Shown: in pieces, positions 1 to 9,756 of the stretch
How the letters are laid out: every line of letters starts with the position of its first letter
Numbering within the stretch: the first letter of the stretch is position 1
DNA from: JAJXWB01 sp037044955
GTDB lineage: Bacteria > Pseudomonadota > Alphaproteobacteria > Rhizobiales > Beijerinckiaceae
Length of the DNA: 64,000 nt
Reading direction: 5' to 3'
Assembly (NCBI GenBank): GCA_037044955.1
Contig: JBAOHX010000004.1
Span: 310,001 to 374,000 of the forward strand
Notes under the pieces: generated by a model
Told to the model about the DNA's origin: nothing
What the model saw: only the letters and a program-made list of their open reading frames with translations
Databases searched by the model: none
Position numbers and translations under genes: made by a program

Positions 1-372
1 GGGGTCCGTCACGAAAATGCGACGCCCGCGCGCCAGCGACCGGCCCGGCGCCACGTCGGTCAACGCCACGCCGCCGTCCTTGCCGAGCAGCGCAATGGCT
101 GCGCCGCGCAAATTGTGTTCGATGGCGGAGGCGACGATCTCGAGATCGGAATTGGCGTCGCTCAGCGCGTCTTCGCGCACGCGCGTCGAGATGAAGGCGG
201 CGGCGACAGTCAGCGAAACGAGAAACAGGATCGCCATGGCGACGACGCCACGTCGAAACCAGGGCTCGACTCGATGCAGGGCTTCCGGTTCGGGAAAAAA
301 TCTTCCCGACACCGCGCCCCGGCTGCGCGTCCGCCCACGCGCAAGCACGCTGGCTGCGTCTGCACGCGCCAT
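1..372 (-). CDS. Membrane protein N-terminus, probable sensor kinase (partial)
   Basis: An open frame of 124 codons runs from an ATG at 372 to the window edge without a stop. It has a basic cytoplasmic start, one strongly hydrophobic segment at about residues 45-65, then a polar stretch that reads like the periplasmic or linker part of a sensor. The layout resembles alphaproteobacterial PAS-containing histidine kinases, but no kinase motif lies inside the window, so that identity is inference. It lies 170 bp upstream of, and on the same strand as, nothing else; the CDF gene behind it is also on the minus strand. Confidence 0.5.
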   Translation of the reverse strand, partial: MARADAASVLARGRTRSRGAVSGRFFPEPEALHRVEPWFRRGVVAMAILFLVSLTVAAAFISTRVREDALSDANSDLEIVASAIEHNLRGAAIALLGKDGGVALTDVAPGRSLARGRRIFVTDP

Positions 373-542
373 GGATGGCCCCCTCGATTCAGTCCGTTGA
401 CCGGGGCCATGTGCCGCATCGCCCCGAATCGAATTCATCTGAATCCCGGGACGGCGATTTGTCCAGAGCGATTAACAGGAGATGAATCAGATTTTTCCGG
501 TCCGCCCGAAATCGCGCGAACGGACTACGAACAATTGGTTAA

Positions 543-1925
543 TTATGCCGCCTGCATCGGCTCGGCATGGCCGACCACGCGGCAAACGTCGTCGCGCGCG
601 GTCTTCAATCTGCGATCGACATCGTCGACGGCGTCGTGGACGCGCGTGACCGAGAGCGTCGGGTCGACGCGGCAATGGTAGTTGACCACGAGGCCGGCGT
701 CGGTGCGCCGCACGCGCACATTGTGCACGTCGGACAGAAGCCCGCCGGTCGCGGCCTGTTCCGAAAGGTCCCTGGCGATCGCCGCGGTCAGCTCCGACGA
801 AACGTCGCGGCCCTCGAGTTCGCGCGTTTCCAGCGGCTCGATATGCGTCTCGACCTCGACGTCATCGCCGAGTTCGTCCTGGACGGCGGTCTCGAGCCGC
901 GTCGCGGCGTCGTGGGCCTCCCCGTGCGGCATCCGCCCGTCGAGTTCGAGATCGAGCGAGATGGAGCGGCGGCCGCCCACGTCTTGCACGGTCACATGGT
1001 GGATGGCGCGCTTCTGTCGCGCGGCGACGAGCAGGACGCGTTCGAGCGCGGTCTCGTCGTCGAGCGCGAGCGGCGTCGTCGTCAATGTCAGCTCCACCTC
1101 CGGCGCCTCGCGCTTGATGGCGGTGGTTGCAGCTTCGGTGATGCGCGCCACGCGCTCCTGCGGCAGGGTGCGGGCGACGCCGATGCCGATCTCGCCGATC
1201 ACCTGCGCGCCGGCGGGGCGCAGGCGCAGGAAATCGACCTGCACGACGCCGGGGACTGCCTCGACCGCGGCCCGCACGCGCTCCGTGAGACCTTCCGGCG
1301 CCGTATCGATCAGCGCATCGACCGTTCGCCGTCCAAGTCGATAGCCGGCGATGGCGACGAAGGCTGCGACGCCGAAGGCCGCGTAGGCGTCGGCTTGCGG
1401 ATAGCCGAAATAGGCGAAGGTCAGTCCGATCAGCACGAGCGCCGAGGCGACGAGATCGCTGGAAAAATGCAGCGCGTCGGCGGCGAGCGCGTCGCTGCGC
1501 GTTTCCTTGGCGATCCGCGTGAGCGAAATCCATCTGACGGCGTCGATGGCGATGGATGCGATCAGGACGATGAAGGCGATGGCCTTCGGCTCGACCGTGG
1601 CCACGCCCGAGATGAGACGATGCGTCGCCTCGATGACGACGAAGGCGGTGAGCGCGAAGAGCAAGCCCGTTTCGACCAGCGCCGCCAGCGACTCGTACTT
1701 GCCGTGGCCGTAGTGATGTTCGTCGTCGGCGGGCTTGTGCGCGGCCCGCACGGCGAGCCAGGTCAGGATGGTCGCGCCGGTATCGACCGCGGCATGGCCC
1801 GCCTCGGACATGAGGGCGAGAGAGCCGGACATGAGGCCAGCGACGAGCTTGCCGACGGTGATCGCCGCGCTGGCCCCGATCGAGGCGAGCGCTGCTTTTT
1901 CTTTCCTGGCGTGAAGATCGGACAT
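543..1925 (-). CDS. Cation diffusion facilitator (CDF) metal exporter
   Basis: A 460-residue inner-membrane protein of the cation diffusion facilitator family, which exports divalent metals such as zinc, iron, cobalt or manganese by proton antiport. The paired metal-site motif HxxxD is visible in TM2 (H44, D48), and a second HxxxD falls in TM5 (ADALHFSSD). A histidine-rich cytoplasmic loop (DDEHHYGHGKYES) follows TM2. The C-terminal part is about 160 residues longer than in a minimal CDF protein and appears to hold more than one cytoplasmic ferredoxin-like domain. The metal cannot be named from sequence. The start is an ATG at 1925, and the gene stands alone. Confidence 0.9.
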   Translation of the reverse strand: MSDLHARKEKAALASIGASAAITVGKLVAGLMSGSLALMSEAGHAAVDTGATILTWLAVRAAHKPADDEHHYGHGKYESLAALVETGLLFALTAFVVIEATHRLISGVATVEPKAIAFIVLIASIAIDAVRWISLTRIAKETRSDALAADALHFSSDLVASALVLIGLTFAYFGYPQADAYAAFGVAAFVAIAGYRLGRRTVDALIDTAPEGLTERVRAAVEAVPGVVQVDFLRLRPAGAQVIGEIGIGVARTLPQERVARITEAATTAIKREAPEVELTLTTTPLALDDETALERVLLVAARQKRAIHHVTVQDVGGRRSISLDLELDGRMPHGEAHDAATRLETAVQDELGDDVEVETHIEPLETRELEGRDVSSELTAAIARDLSEQAATGGLLSDVHNVRVRRTDAGLVVNYHCRVDPTLSVTRVHDAVDDVDRRLKTARDDVCRVVGHAEPMQAA

Positions 1926-2050
1926 GGCTTTCCCGTGGCGCCCCGGCGGGCGTGGCCCGTCTAGGCCATGGCTGGGCTCGCCGCAAGTTTTCGCTTCCCT
2001 TCGCAGGTCGCGCTGGCCGATCCTGCCGGCCGGTGAGGGAGGCTCAAGCC

Positions 2051-2491
2051 TTGCAATATTTGCACACGATGATCCGCGTCAGCGACCTCGATCAGTCGCT
2101 CGACTTTTTCTGCAACAAGCTCGGCCTCGTCGAAGTGCGCCGCATCAGCAACGAGGCGGGGCGCTTCACCCTCGTCTTCCTGGCCGCGCCGCAGGACCTC
2201 CAGCTCGCCGCCGAGCGCAACGCGCCGCTCGTCGAGCTCACCTACAACTGGGACCGGGAAGATTACGCCGGGGGTCGCAATTTCGGCCACCTCGCCTATC
2301 GCGTCGAGGACATCTACGCCCTCTGCGACCGGCTGATGAAGGCGGGCGTAGTCATAAACCGGCCGCCGCGCGATGGGCGGATGGCCTTCATCCGCACCCC
2401 GGACAATATTTCGATCGAGCTTCTGCAAGCCGGCGAATCCCGGCCGCCCGCGGAGCCGTGGGCGTCCATGCCGAATGTCGGGGTCTGGTAG
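2051..2491 (+). CDS. gloA: Lactoylglutathione lyase (glyoxalase I), VOC family
   Basis: Glyoxalase I turns the hemithioacetal of methylglyoxal and glutathione into S-lactoylglutathione in the cytosol. The 146-residue protein has the typical opening QYLHTMIRVSDLDQSLDFF and both metal-site beta-strand repeats of the vicinal oxygen chelate fold, including LVELTYNW, FGHLAYRVEDI and the C-terminal SIELLQ. I chose the TTG at 2051 because a GAGGGAGG ribosome site lies 8 bp upstream and family members begin here; a longer frame opens at 1952 but adds non-homologous sequence. It is divergent from the CDF gene. Confidence 0.88.
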   Translation: MQYLHTMIRVSDLDQSLDFFCNKLGLVEVRRISNEAGRFTLVFLAAPQDLQLAAERNAPLVELTYNWDREDYAGGRNFGHLAYRVEDIYALCDRLMKAGVVINRPPRDGRMAFIRTPDNISIELLQAGESRPPAEPWASMPNVGVW

Positions 2492-2687
2492 CGGGCTGAT
2501 TCGAGACGCTTAACGTTTGTGGCGGGCCGTTCCGGTCCAGCCGCGAAACGCCCGGCGTCTCGTCACGATCTCGTCTTTATCGACCTCTATTGTGTGGATC
2601 GTCACAGCGGCGGGGGGCCGCGGCGGCCAAAACTCGGTCGTCGACAGCCGACCAGTATTGTCACACGCGCCTCAGGGGGAGAGTCCG

Positions 2688-2978
2688 ATGGTGATTCAGG
2701 ACATCATGAACTCTTGTTCCAACGAGCAGGTCGCTGAGGCCGCGGTCGCCTCGATCGGCGGCGTGTTCGCGCGCCGCGTGCGCGAGACGGCCAAGCGGCG
2801 CGGGGTTCGTCCCGGCGCGCTGGCGGCCTCGGCGGTATTGAGGTTCCGCAGCAATGCGCGCGCGACCGAGTTCGAGGCGTTGCAGAATGCCGTGGCCGGC
2901 GACGACCTGCCGCTGCTGCGCGGCTTTGCGATGATCGTCGAGCCGGCGCTGGGCGACAGCGAGCGGTCGGACGCCTGA
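2688..2978 (+). CDS. Conserved small hypothetical protein
   Basis: A 96-residue, arginine- and alanine-rich cytosolic protein starting at an ATG that follows an AGGGGGA ribosome site by about 7 bp. The same frame is open upstream to 2517, but that part has no ribosome site and reads as non-coding. I see no signal peptide, membrane span or known motif. The middle (FARRVRETAKRRGVRPGA) could be helical. The gene sits alone between gloA and dedA. Function unknown. Confidence 0.6.
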   Translation: MVIQDIMNSCSNEQVAEAAVASIGGVFARRVRETAKRRGVRPGALAASAVLRFRSNARATEFEALQNAVAGDDLPLLRGFAMIVEPALGDSERSDA

Positions 2979-3044
2979 GAATGGCGTAAACTTGCCTGAG
3001 GCGGCGGCGTCCCTATAAGTCGACGACGCCCCTCGGAGCGCTCG

Positions 3045-3689
3045 TTGAACCTTTTCGATCCCGCCAACATTCCCGCGTTGCTTTCAGCCTACGGCTACGG
3101 CCTCGTTCTGGCCGTGGTCGCGCTGGAAAGCGCCGGCGTTCCGCTTCCTGGCGAAACCGTGCTGGTCAGCGCGGCCGTCTATGCCGGCACGACCCACGAC
3201 CTGAAGATCGCCGGCGTGATCGGCGCTGCGGCCGCTGGCGCGATTGTCGGCGACAACATCGGCTTCTGGATCGGGCGCGAAGCCGGCCCGCCGATCCTCG
3301 AGCGTTTCGGCGATCTGGTGGGTCTGGACGCGCGACGCCGCAAGCTCGGTCAATATCTCTTTCTGCGTCATGGCGGCGCGATCGTGTTTTTCGGGCGGTT
3401 CGTCGCCTTCCTGCGCGCCTTCGCGGCTCTGCTCGCAGGCGTCAACCGGCTGGAGCCGGTGCGGTTCTTCGCCTTCAATGCGGCCGGCGGCATCGCCTGG
3501 GCGACGATATTCGGGCTGGGCGGTTATGCGCTGGGCGCGAGCTTCCATCGCATTGCGGGCCCCTTCGGCGTGGCGATGCTGGCGCTCGCCATCGCGGCGC
3601 TCATCGCCGGCTGGCGCTTTTACCGTCATCATGAGGAGCGGCTTCTCGACGAGGCCGAGCGCGCCATGAATGCAAGAGGAGCCGCCTGA
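3045..3689 (+). CDS. DedA family membrane protein, copy 1
   Basis: A 214-residue DedA (SNARE-associated, PF09335) inner-membrane protein. DedA proteins are thought to move phospholipids or C55 lipid carriers between leaflets and to support membrane homeostasis. The family hallmarks are present: ESAGVPLPGE near residue 28, GDNIGFWIG, and the FFGRFVAFLRAFAALLAG motif with its conserved arginines. The start is a TTG at 3045. The next gene is a paralogue beginning 4 bp after this stop, so the two are probably co-transcribed. Confidence 0.88.
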   Translation: MNLFDPANIPALLSAYGYGLVLAVVALESAGVPLPGETVLVSAAVYAGTTHDLKIAGVIGAAAAGAIVGDNIGFWIGREAGPPILERFGDLVGLDARRRKLGQYLFLRHGGAIVFFGRFVAFLRAFAALLAGVNRLEPVRFFAFNAAGGIAWATIFGLGGYALGASFHRIAGPFGVAMLALAIAALIAGWRFYRHHEERLLDEAERAMNARGAA

Positions 3690-3693
3690 ACTC

Positions 3694-4357
3694 ATGCTGC
3701 AGGTCTGGATTCAGCCGATCGTCGCGCAATACGGCCTCTACGCGGTCTTCGTCATCGTCATGCTGGAGAGCGCGGGCCTGCCGCTGCCTGGCGAGACGGC
3801 TCTGGTTCTCGCGGCGATCTTTGCCGGCATGACCGGCCAGTTGGACATCGTGCACGTCATCGCGGTCGCCGCCGCCGGCGCCATCATCGGCGACAATATC
3901 GGGTTCATGGTCGGACGCCGCTACGGCCTGCCGCTGGTGAAGCGCTACGGCGCCATGGTCGGCCTCGACGACAGAGCGCCTCGCCTTCGGCCAGCACATG
4001 TTCGCGCGCCACGGGGCGAAGATCGTCTTCTTTGGACGTTTCGTCGCGATTTTGCGGATTTTCGCCGCCCTGCTCGCCGGCGTGAATCACTACGGCTGGC
4101 GGCAGTTTCTTTTCTACAACGCGGCCGGCGGCATCGTTTGGGCGACCTCGTTCGGCGTCGCCGGCTATATTTTCGGCGACGCCGTGCATCGCGTGGCCGG
4201 CCCGATCGGCATGATCGGCCTTGCCTGCGCGGTCGCGGGCCTCATCGCCGGCTGGTGGGTGATGCGCCGGCAGGAGGAGCGCTACGAGCGCGACTTCCTC
4301 GAAAAGTCGGAGGCCGATGCGGCGCGCCTGCCCGGCGGCGACGAACGCATGCCCTAG
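3694..4357 (+). CDS. DedA family membrane protein, copy 2 (one frameshift)
   Basis: Second DedA paralogue, with ESAGLPLPGE, GDNIGFMVG and FFGRFVAILRIFAALLAG. The frame breaks at about 3973, where an extra A lies between GAC and GAGCGC; removing it gives one continuous 220-residue protein (VGLDD-ERLAFGQHMFARHG). No other damage is seen, so a sequencing error is as likely as a real mutation. I start at the ATG at 3694; an in-frame ATG at 3670 overlaps the end of copy 1. The C-terminus is charged and cytosolic. It converges with livM with only 37 bp between. Confidence 0.82.
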
Positions 4358-4394
4358 CGCGCGCGGCTGAGGTCGCCGCGCCGGAGGCCGAGCG

Positions 4395-5402
4395 TCAGAG
4401 CGACTTGCCGAAGCGGTGCGCGATTTCGCCGACGATGCCGCGGCGGAAGGCGAGCACGCAGGCGACGAAGATGACGCCCTGGATGACCGTCACCCACTGG
4501 CCGAAGCCCGCGAGATAGTTCTGCATGGCGACGATGATGATGGCGCCGACGACGGGCCCGAAGATGGTGCCGAGGCCGCCGACCAGCGTCATCAGCACGA
4601 CTTCGCCCGACATGGAGAAATGCACGTCGGTCAGCGAGGCGTTCTGCGCGACCAGCGACTTGGTGGCGCCGGCGAGGCCGACGAGCGCCGCCGACATGAC
4701 GAAGGCGGCGAGCTTGTAATGGTCGGCCTTGTAGCCGAGCGAGATGGCGCGCGGCTCGTTCTCGCGGATCGACTTCAGCACGTCGCCGAAGGGCGAGTTG
4801 ATGATGCGATGGATGATGAGGAAGCCGGCGAGGAACACCGCGAGGACGAAGTAATACATCGTCATCTGGTTCGACAGGTCGATGAAGCCGAGCGCCTTGC
4901 CCTGCGGCACGCCCTGGATGCCGTCCTCGCCGTGGGTGAACGGCGCCTGCAGGCAGAAGAAATAGACCATCTGCGACAGGGCGAGCGTGATCATCGCGAA
5001 ATAGATGCCCTGGCGGCGGATCGCCAGCGCGCCCGTGATGACGCCGAGGAAGGCGGACGCGGCGACGCCGAACAGGATGGCGACGATCGGGTCGACGGGG
5101 CCGAAATTGATGTTGATCGGACCGACGATGATCGTGCCGAGCTTGGCCATGTGCGCGGAGACGTAGCCGGCGAGGCCGAGGAACATGGCGTGGCCGAACG
5201 ACAGGAGGCCGACATAGCCGATCAGCAGGTTGAAGGCGCAGGCAAACAGCGCGAAGCACAGGGCCTGCATCATGAAGAACGGATAGATGACGGCCGGCGC
5301 GACGACGAACAGCGCCGTCATGATGAGGAAGGCGACCTGCTCGTCGCGTCGCTTGGATGCGTCGAGCGCCGCGCTGGTCGAGGTGAGTGCTTGCGCGGTC
5401 AT
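4395..5402 (-). CDS. livM: Branched-chain amino acid ABC transporter permease LivM
   Basis: A 335-residue permease of the LIV-type (HAAT) ABC importer, forming the inner-membrane channel with LivH for leucine, isoleucine, valine or related substrates such as urea or amides. It has a cluster of hydrophobic spans and the family loop SLGYKADHYKLAAFVMSAALVGLAG, followed by GGLGTIFGPVVGA. The ATG at 5402 is 1 bp from the livH stop, so the genes are translationally close. It is the last gene of the operon livG-livF-livH-livM. Confidence 0.9.
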   Translation of the reverse strand: MTAQALTSTSAALDASKRRDEQVAFLIMTALFVVAPAVIYPFFMMQALCFALFACAFNLLIGYVGLLSFGHAMFLGLAGYVSAHMAKLGTIIVGPININFGPVDPIVAILFGVAASAFLGVITGALAIRRQGIYFAMITLALSQMVYFFCLQAPFTHGEDGIQGVPQGKALGFIDLSNQMTMYYFVLAVFLAGFLIIHRIINSPFGDVLKSIRENEPRAISLGYKADHYKLAAFVMSAALVGLAGATKSLVAQNASLTDVHFSMSGEVVLMTLVGGLGTIFGPVVGAIIIVAMQNYLAGFGQWVTVIQGVIFVACVLAFRRGIVGEIAHRFGKSL

Positions 5403-5403
5403 G

Positions 5404-6294
5404 TCAGGCAGTCCTTCCGAAGAGGCCGGCGGGCTTGATGAGCAGCACGATCGCCATGATGACGAAGACGACCGTGTTCGACGCCTCGGGATAGAAGACT
5501 TTGGTCAGACCTTCGATCACGCCGAGCATGAAGCCGGTGACGATCGAGCCCATGATCGACCCCATGCCGCCGATGACGACGACGGCGAAGACGACGATGA
5601 TGAAGTCGGCGCCCATCAGCGGGCGGACCTGGTTGATCGGCGCCGAGAGAACGCCGGCCAACGCCGCGAGGCCGACGCCAAAACCGTAGGTCAGCGTGAT
5701 CATCAGCGGCACGTTGATGCCGAAGGCGCGCACCAGCGTCGGATTTTCGGTCGCGGCGCGCAGATAGGCGCCGAGCTTGGTCTTCTCGATCATGTACCAG
5801 GTGGCGATACAGATCACGAGCGAGAACACCACGACCCAGGCGCGGTAGTTCGGCAGGTACATGAAGCCGAGGTTCTGGCCGCCCTTGAGCGCGTCCGGGA
5901 TTTCGTAAGGCAGGCCCGACGAACCGAAATAGTTCTGGAACAGGCCCTGGATGATGAGCGCGAGGCCGAAGGTCAGCAGCAGGCCGTAGAGATGATCGAG
6001 GCCTGAGAGCCGTTGCAGCATCGTGCGCTCGATGATGACGCCGACGAAGCCGATCAGGATCGGCGCGAACAGCAGCGCCCACCAATAGCCCATGCCCGCC
6101 AGATTGAGCAGGAAGTAGGCGACGAAGGCGCCGACCATGTAGAGCGCGCCATGCGCGAAATTGACGATGTTGAGCATGCCGAAGATGACGGCGAGCCCGA
6201 GGCTGAGCAGCGCGTAGAAAGCGCCGTTGATCAGGCCGAGCAGAAGCTGGCCGAACAGGGCCTGGGTGGGAATGTTGAGAAGCGGGATCATCAT
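5404..6294 (-). CDS. livH: Branched-chain amino acid ABC transporter permease LivH
   Basis: A 296-residue permease, partner of LivM. Typical LivH features are LLLGLINGAFYALLSLGLA at the N-terminus, NFAHGALYMVGAF, and GGMGSIMGSIVTGFMLGVIE near the C-terminus. Eight or so hydrophobic segments are visible. It is preceded 13 bp upstream by the livF stop. The start is an ATG at 6294, with a second in-frame ATG next to it. The substrate cannot be fixed, because no LivK/J binding protein is encoded nearby. Confidence 0.9.
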   Translation of the reverse strand: MMIPLLNIPTQALFGQLLLGLINGAFYALLSLGLAVIFGMLNIVNFAHGALYMVGAFVAYFLLNLAGMGYWWALLFAPILIGFVGVIIERTMLQRLSGLDHLYGLLLTFGLALIIQGLFQNYFGSSGLPYEIPDALKGGQNLGFMYLPNYRAWVVVFSLVICIATWYMIEKTKLGAYLRAATENPTLVRAFGINVPLMITLTYGFGVGLAALAGVLSAPINQVRPLMGADFIIVVFAVVVIGGMGSIMGSIVTGFMLGVIEGLTKVFYPEASNTVVFVIMAIVLLIKPAGLFGRTA

Positions 6295-6307
6295 GGCGGA
6301 GTGGTCC

Positions 6308-7018
<711 letters not shown>

Positions 7019-7026
<8 letters not shown>

Positions 7027-7775
7027 CTCCCGCTCCCATATAGGCCTGCCGAACCTCCGGGTTCTTCGACACGGTGGCGTAGTCTCCTTCCGCCAGAACC
7101 TGTCCGCGCGTGAGGACGGTGATCGTGTCGGAGAGATTGGCGACGACGTTCAGATTGTGCTCGACCATCAGGATCGTGCGATTGGCCGAGACGCGCTTGA
7201 TGAGCGCGGCGATCTTGTCGATGTCCTCGTGGCCCATGCCGGCCATCGGCTCGTCGAGCAGCATCATGTCGGGCTCGAGCGCCAGCGTCGTGGCGATCTC
7301 CAGCGCGCGCTTGCGGCCGTAGGGCATTTCGACGGCGATCGTGTCGGCGTATTCGGTCAGGCCGACGTCGTCGAGCAGCGCGCGGGCGCGCTCGTTGTAG
7401 ACGTTCGAGCACCGACTTCGGGCGCCAGAAGTCGAAGGAGTTTCCGCGCTCGCGCTGCAGGGCGACGCGCACGTTCTCGAGCGCCGTCAGATGCGGAAAG
7501 ACCGCCGAAATCTGGAAGGACCGCACCAGCCCCATGCGGGCGATGTCGGCCGGCCTGGTCGCGGTGATGTCGCGGCCGTTGTAGGTGATCTTGCCGCGCG
7601 TCGGCTCGAGGAATTTCGTCAGCAGATTGAAGCAGGTCGTCTTGCCGGCGCCGTTCGGGCCGATCAGCGCGTGAATCGAACCGCGTTTGACGCGAAGGTG
7701 AACGTCCTTGACCGCCGTGAAACCGGCGAATTCCTTCGTCAAGCCCTCGGTCTCGAGGACATATTCCCCACTCAC
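7019..7775 (-). CDS. livG: Branched-chain amino acid ABC transporter ATPase LivG (one frameshift)
   Basis: First gene of the liv operon, encoding the second ATPase. Walker A (LIGPNGAGKTT) and the LivG insert (SFQISAVFPHLTALENVRVALQ) lie in one frame; the signature-like PYGRKRALEIA, Walker B MMLLDEPMAGM and VEHNL lie in another. An extra base at 7406 between CTC and AAC separates them; corrected, the protein is about 251 residues. I start at the GTG at 7775, 6 nt after a GGAGGT ribosome site; a TTG two codons upstream lies too close to that site. No binding-protein gene precedes it. Confidence 0.82.
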
Positions 7776-7975
7776 GCGCAAACCTCCCCGTGGCCTTGGC
7801 AGCCCGTCTTTGCGCGCAACCTAGCCTAAGCCGCCAGATAATCAAGCGCGCAAAGTCCGGATCGTCAGACATTCCCAGCGCAAATTACGAGCTTGCCAGG
7901 CGCGGGAAACGCGCTGTGGTAGCATTTCCGGATGGAGGAATGTCGGAAAGGTCCGGGCGCCTGGAGGCGCGCAAG

Positions 7976-8659
7976 ATGAAATTGTCGATCGTCATGCCGG
8001 CGCTCGACGAAGCCGAAAGCGTCGGCGGCCGGCTCGCCGCGCTGGCGCCCCTGCGCGCCAAGGGCGTCGAGCTCATTCTGGCGGACGGCGGCAGCGCCGA
8101 CGGGACGCGCGAACGCGCGGCGCCGCTCTGCGATCGCCTGGTCGTGGCGCCACGGGGACGCGCGTCGCAGATGAACGCCGGGGCGGCGATCGCATCCGGC
8201 GATGTGCTGCTCTTTCTCCACCTCGATACGTCTCTCCCCGCCAATGCTGTCGGCCTGATCGAGGCCGGGCTGAAGGCGGGTCGCGCCTGGGGGCGTTTCG
8301 ACGTGCGTATCCTCGGCGCGCATCCGCTTCTGCCCGTCGTCGCGGCGCTCATGAACCTGCGCTCGCGCGTGACGGGCATTGCGACGGGCGATCAGGCGAT
8401 GTTCGTCGACGCCGCCACGTTCCGCCGCCTCGGCGGCTTTCCCGCGATCGCGCTGATGGAAGACATCGCCCTGTCGAAGGCATTGAAGCGCGTATCGCCG
8501 CCGGCTTGCCTGAAGGCACGAGTATCCACGTCGGGCCGGCGCTGGGACAGCAATGGCTTCTGGCGTACGGTCGCGCTCATGTGGCGCCTGCGGCTCGCCT
8601 ATTTCCTCGGCGCGAACCCCGCCGATCTCGCGCGCGCTTACGGCTATGCGCGTGAGTAA
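7976..8659 (+). CDS. TIGR04283-type glycosyltransferase (arsenosugar-type annotation)
   Basis: A 227-residue family 2 glycosyltransferase. It opens with LSIVMPALDEAESV and has the nucleotide-binding aspartates in LILADGGSADGT and LLFLHLDT, followed by GDQAMFVDAATFRRLGGFP and ALMEDIALSKAL. This is the pattern of the TIGR04283 family, commonly labelled arsenosugar biosynthesis glycosyltransferase because members occur beside arsenosugar genes. The start is the ATG at 7976, preceded by GGAGG 8 bp upstream. The next gene is its usual partner and overlaps the stop. No arsenic methyltransferase is nearby, so the sugar acceptor is unknown. Confidence 0.82.
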   Translation: MKLSIVMPALDEAESVGGRLAALAPLRAKGVELILADGGSADGTRERAAPLCDRLVVAPRGRASQMNAGAAIASGDVLLFLHLDTSLPANAVGLIEAGLKAGRAWGRFDVRILGAHPLLPVVAALMNLRSRVTGIATGDQAMFVDAATFRRLGGFPAIALMEDIALSKALKRVSPPACLKARVSTSGRRWDSNGFWRTVALMWRLRLAYFLGANPADLARAYGYARE

Positions 8660-9272
8660 CGAAATCGCCGTCGCGCTGATGGCGCGCGCGCCGGAACCAG
8701 GCCGGGCGAAGACGCGGCTCATTCCGCGCCTCGGCGCCACGGGCGCAGCGCGCCTTCATGCGGCGCTGACGCTACGCGCGCTCGGCGAGATCGCGCGCAG
8801 CGGCCTGCCGGCCGCTCTATGGTGCGACCCGGATGTGGATCATCCCTTCTTTGCCGAATGCGCGGGTGAGTTCGGCGTGAAGCTGTGCGCGCAATCGCGG
8901 GACGACCTCGGCGCGCGTATGCTCGGCATATTCCGGCAAGCCGACGGCCCGTTGCTGCTGATGGGATCCGATTGCCCGATGATCGACGCGGCGTTGCTGC
9001 GCTCGTGCGCCGAAGCGCTTGCGCGCGTGCAAGCCGTCTTCCTGCCGACGCTGGATGGCGGCTACGGATTGGTCGGGCTTTCGCGTCCTTTTCCGGAAAT
9101 CTTCGACGACATGCCCTGGGGAACCGACGCCGTGATGGCGATCACGCGCCGGCGCCTGCAACGCCTCGGCGTTGTCTGGGAGGAGCCGGCGGAAATCTGG
9201 GACGTCGATACGCCCGACGACCTCGCGCGCCTCGCGGCGACCGGCTTTTCTATTCCGGCTTGCGAAGACTGA
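8646..9272 (+). CDS. TIGR04282-type nucleotidyl/glycosyltransferase-like protein
   Basis: A 208-residue protein of the TIGR04282 family (DUF2064), which has a nucleotidyltransferase-like fold related to CofC and MobA. Seen: the N-terminal ARAPEPGRAKTRL motif, LLMGSDCPMID and LDGGYGLVGL, and the C-terminal DVDTPDDLARL. The ATG at 8646 overlaps the end of the TIGR04283 gene by 14 nt; a GTG at 8652 is an alternative. The two-gene unit is conserved in many bacteria. Its 3' end overlaps the convergent thioesterase by 23 nt. Confidence 0.82.
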   Translation: MRVSNEIAVALMARAPEPGRAKTRLIPRLGATGAARLHAALTLRALGEIARSGLPAALWCDPDVDHPFFAECAGEFGVKLCAQSRDDLGARMLGIFRQADGPLLLMGSDCPMIDAALLRSCAEALARVQAVFLPTLDGGYGLVGLSRPFPEIFDDMPWGTDAVMAITRRRLQRLGVVWEEPAEIWDVDTPDDLARLAATGFSIPACED

Positions 9273-9741
9273 TGCCGCGGCCCGCCTGCTTCGGCAGGGG
9301 AAGATGCGCGTCGGCGCCATGAAAGGCGCGAATGCGCGCGATCTGGTCGGGCAGGAACGGCGCGGCGCGAGGCTTGTCGCCGGATTGGTCCACGCAGAGC
9401 AGAACCTGCTCGTTCAGCGCAGAGACTTCGCCATCCGCCCGCCGCATCTCGAACCAGACGCGCAGCCTCTTGTCGTCGTGCTCGAGAATGCGGCCGGAGA
9501 CGGCGAGCGCCTCGCCGAGATGCGCCTCGCGCAGATAATGGATCGTCATCGTCAGCGTGTAGATCGTCAGGCTCGTGCGCTCGCGTCCATCCTGGTCGAG
9601 GCCGATTTCCGCCATCAGGCGATCGACCGAAAGGCTGAACACGCGCGCATAGGCCGCGTCGTTCATATGCCCGTTGTAGTCGATCCAGTCCGGTTGCACT
9701 TTCGCCGAAAATAGCGGGTTCGGCAGTCTCGCCTCGGTCAT
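9250..9741 (-). CDS. Hotdog-fold thioesterase (4HBT/FadM type)
   Basis: A 163-residue acyl-CoA or acyl-carrier-protein thioesterase of the hotdog fold. The family motif is clear: DWIDYNGHMNDAAYARVF, where the tyrosine/asparagine/histidine region sets the active site, followed by a TIHYLREAHLGE strand. It begins only 15 bp after the stop of the beta-mannosidase-like gene and on the same strand, so it is likely the sixth gene of the carrier-protein operon that starts at 15493. In that setting it could release a carrier-bound product, which is inference. Similar proteins also act with carnitine or betaine genes, none of which are seen here. Confidence 0.82.
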   Translation of the reverse strand: MTEARLPNPLFSAKVQPDWIDYNGHMNDAAYARVFSLSVDRLMAEIGLDQDGRERTSLTIYTLTMTIHYLREAHLGEALAVSGRILEHDDKRLRVWFEMRRADGEVSALNEQVLLCVDQSGDKPRAAPFLPDQIARIRAFHGADAHLPLPKQAGRGISLRKPE

Positions 9742-9756
9742 GTCCTGCTCGCGCGA

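Noticed and set aside
567..1964. Long plus-strand ORF antisense to the CDF gene
   Set aside because: It is a shadow frame caused by high GC; its sequence is Arg/Asp/Gly-rich with no motif, while the minus strand is a clear CDF protein.
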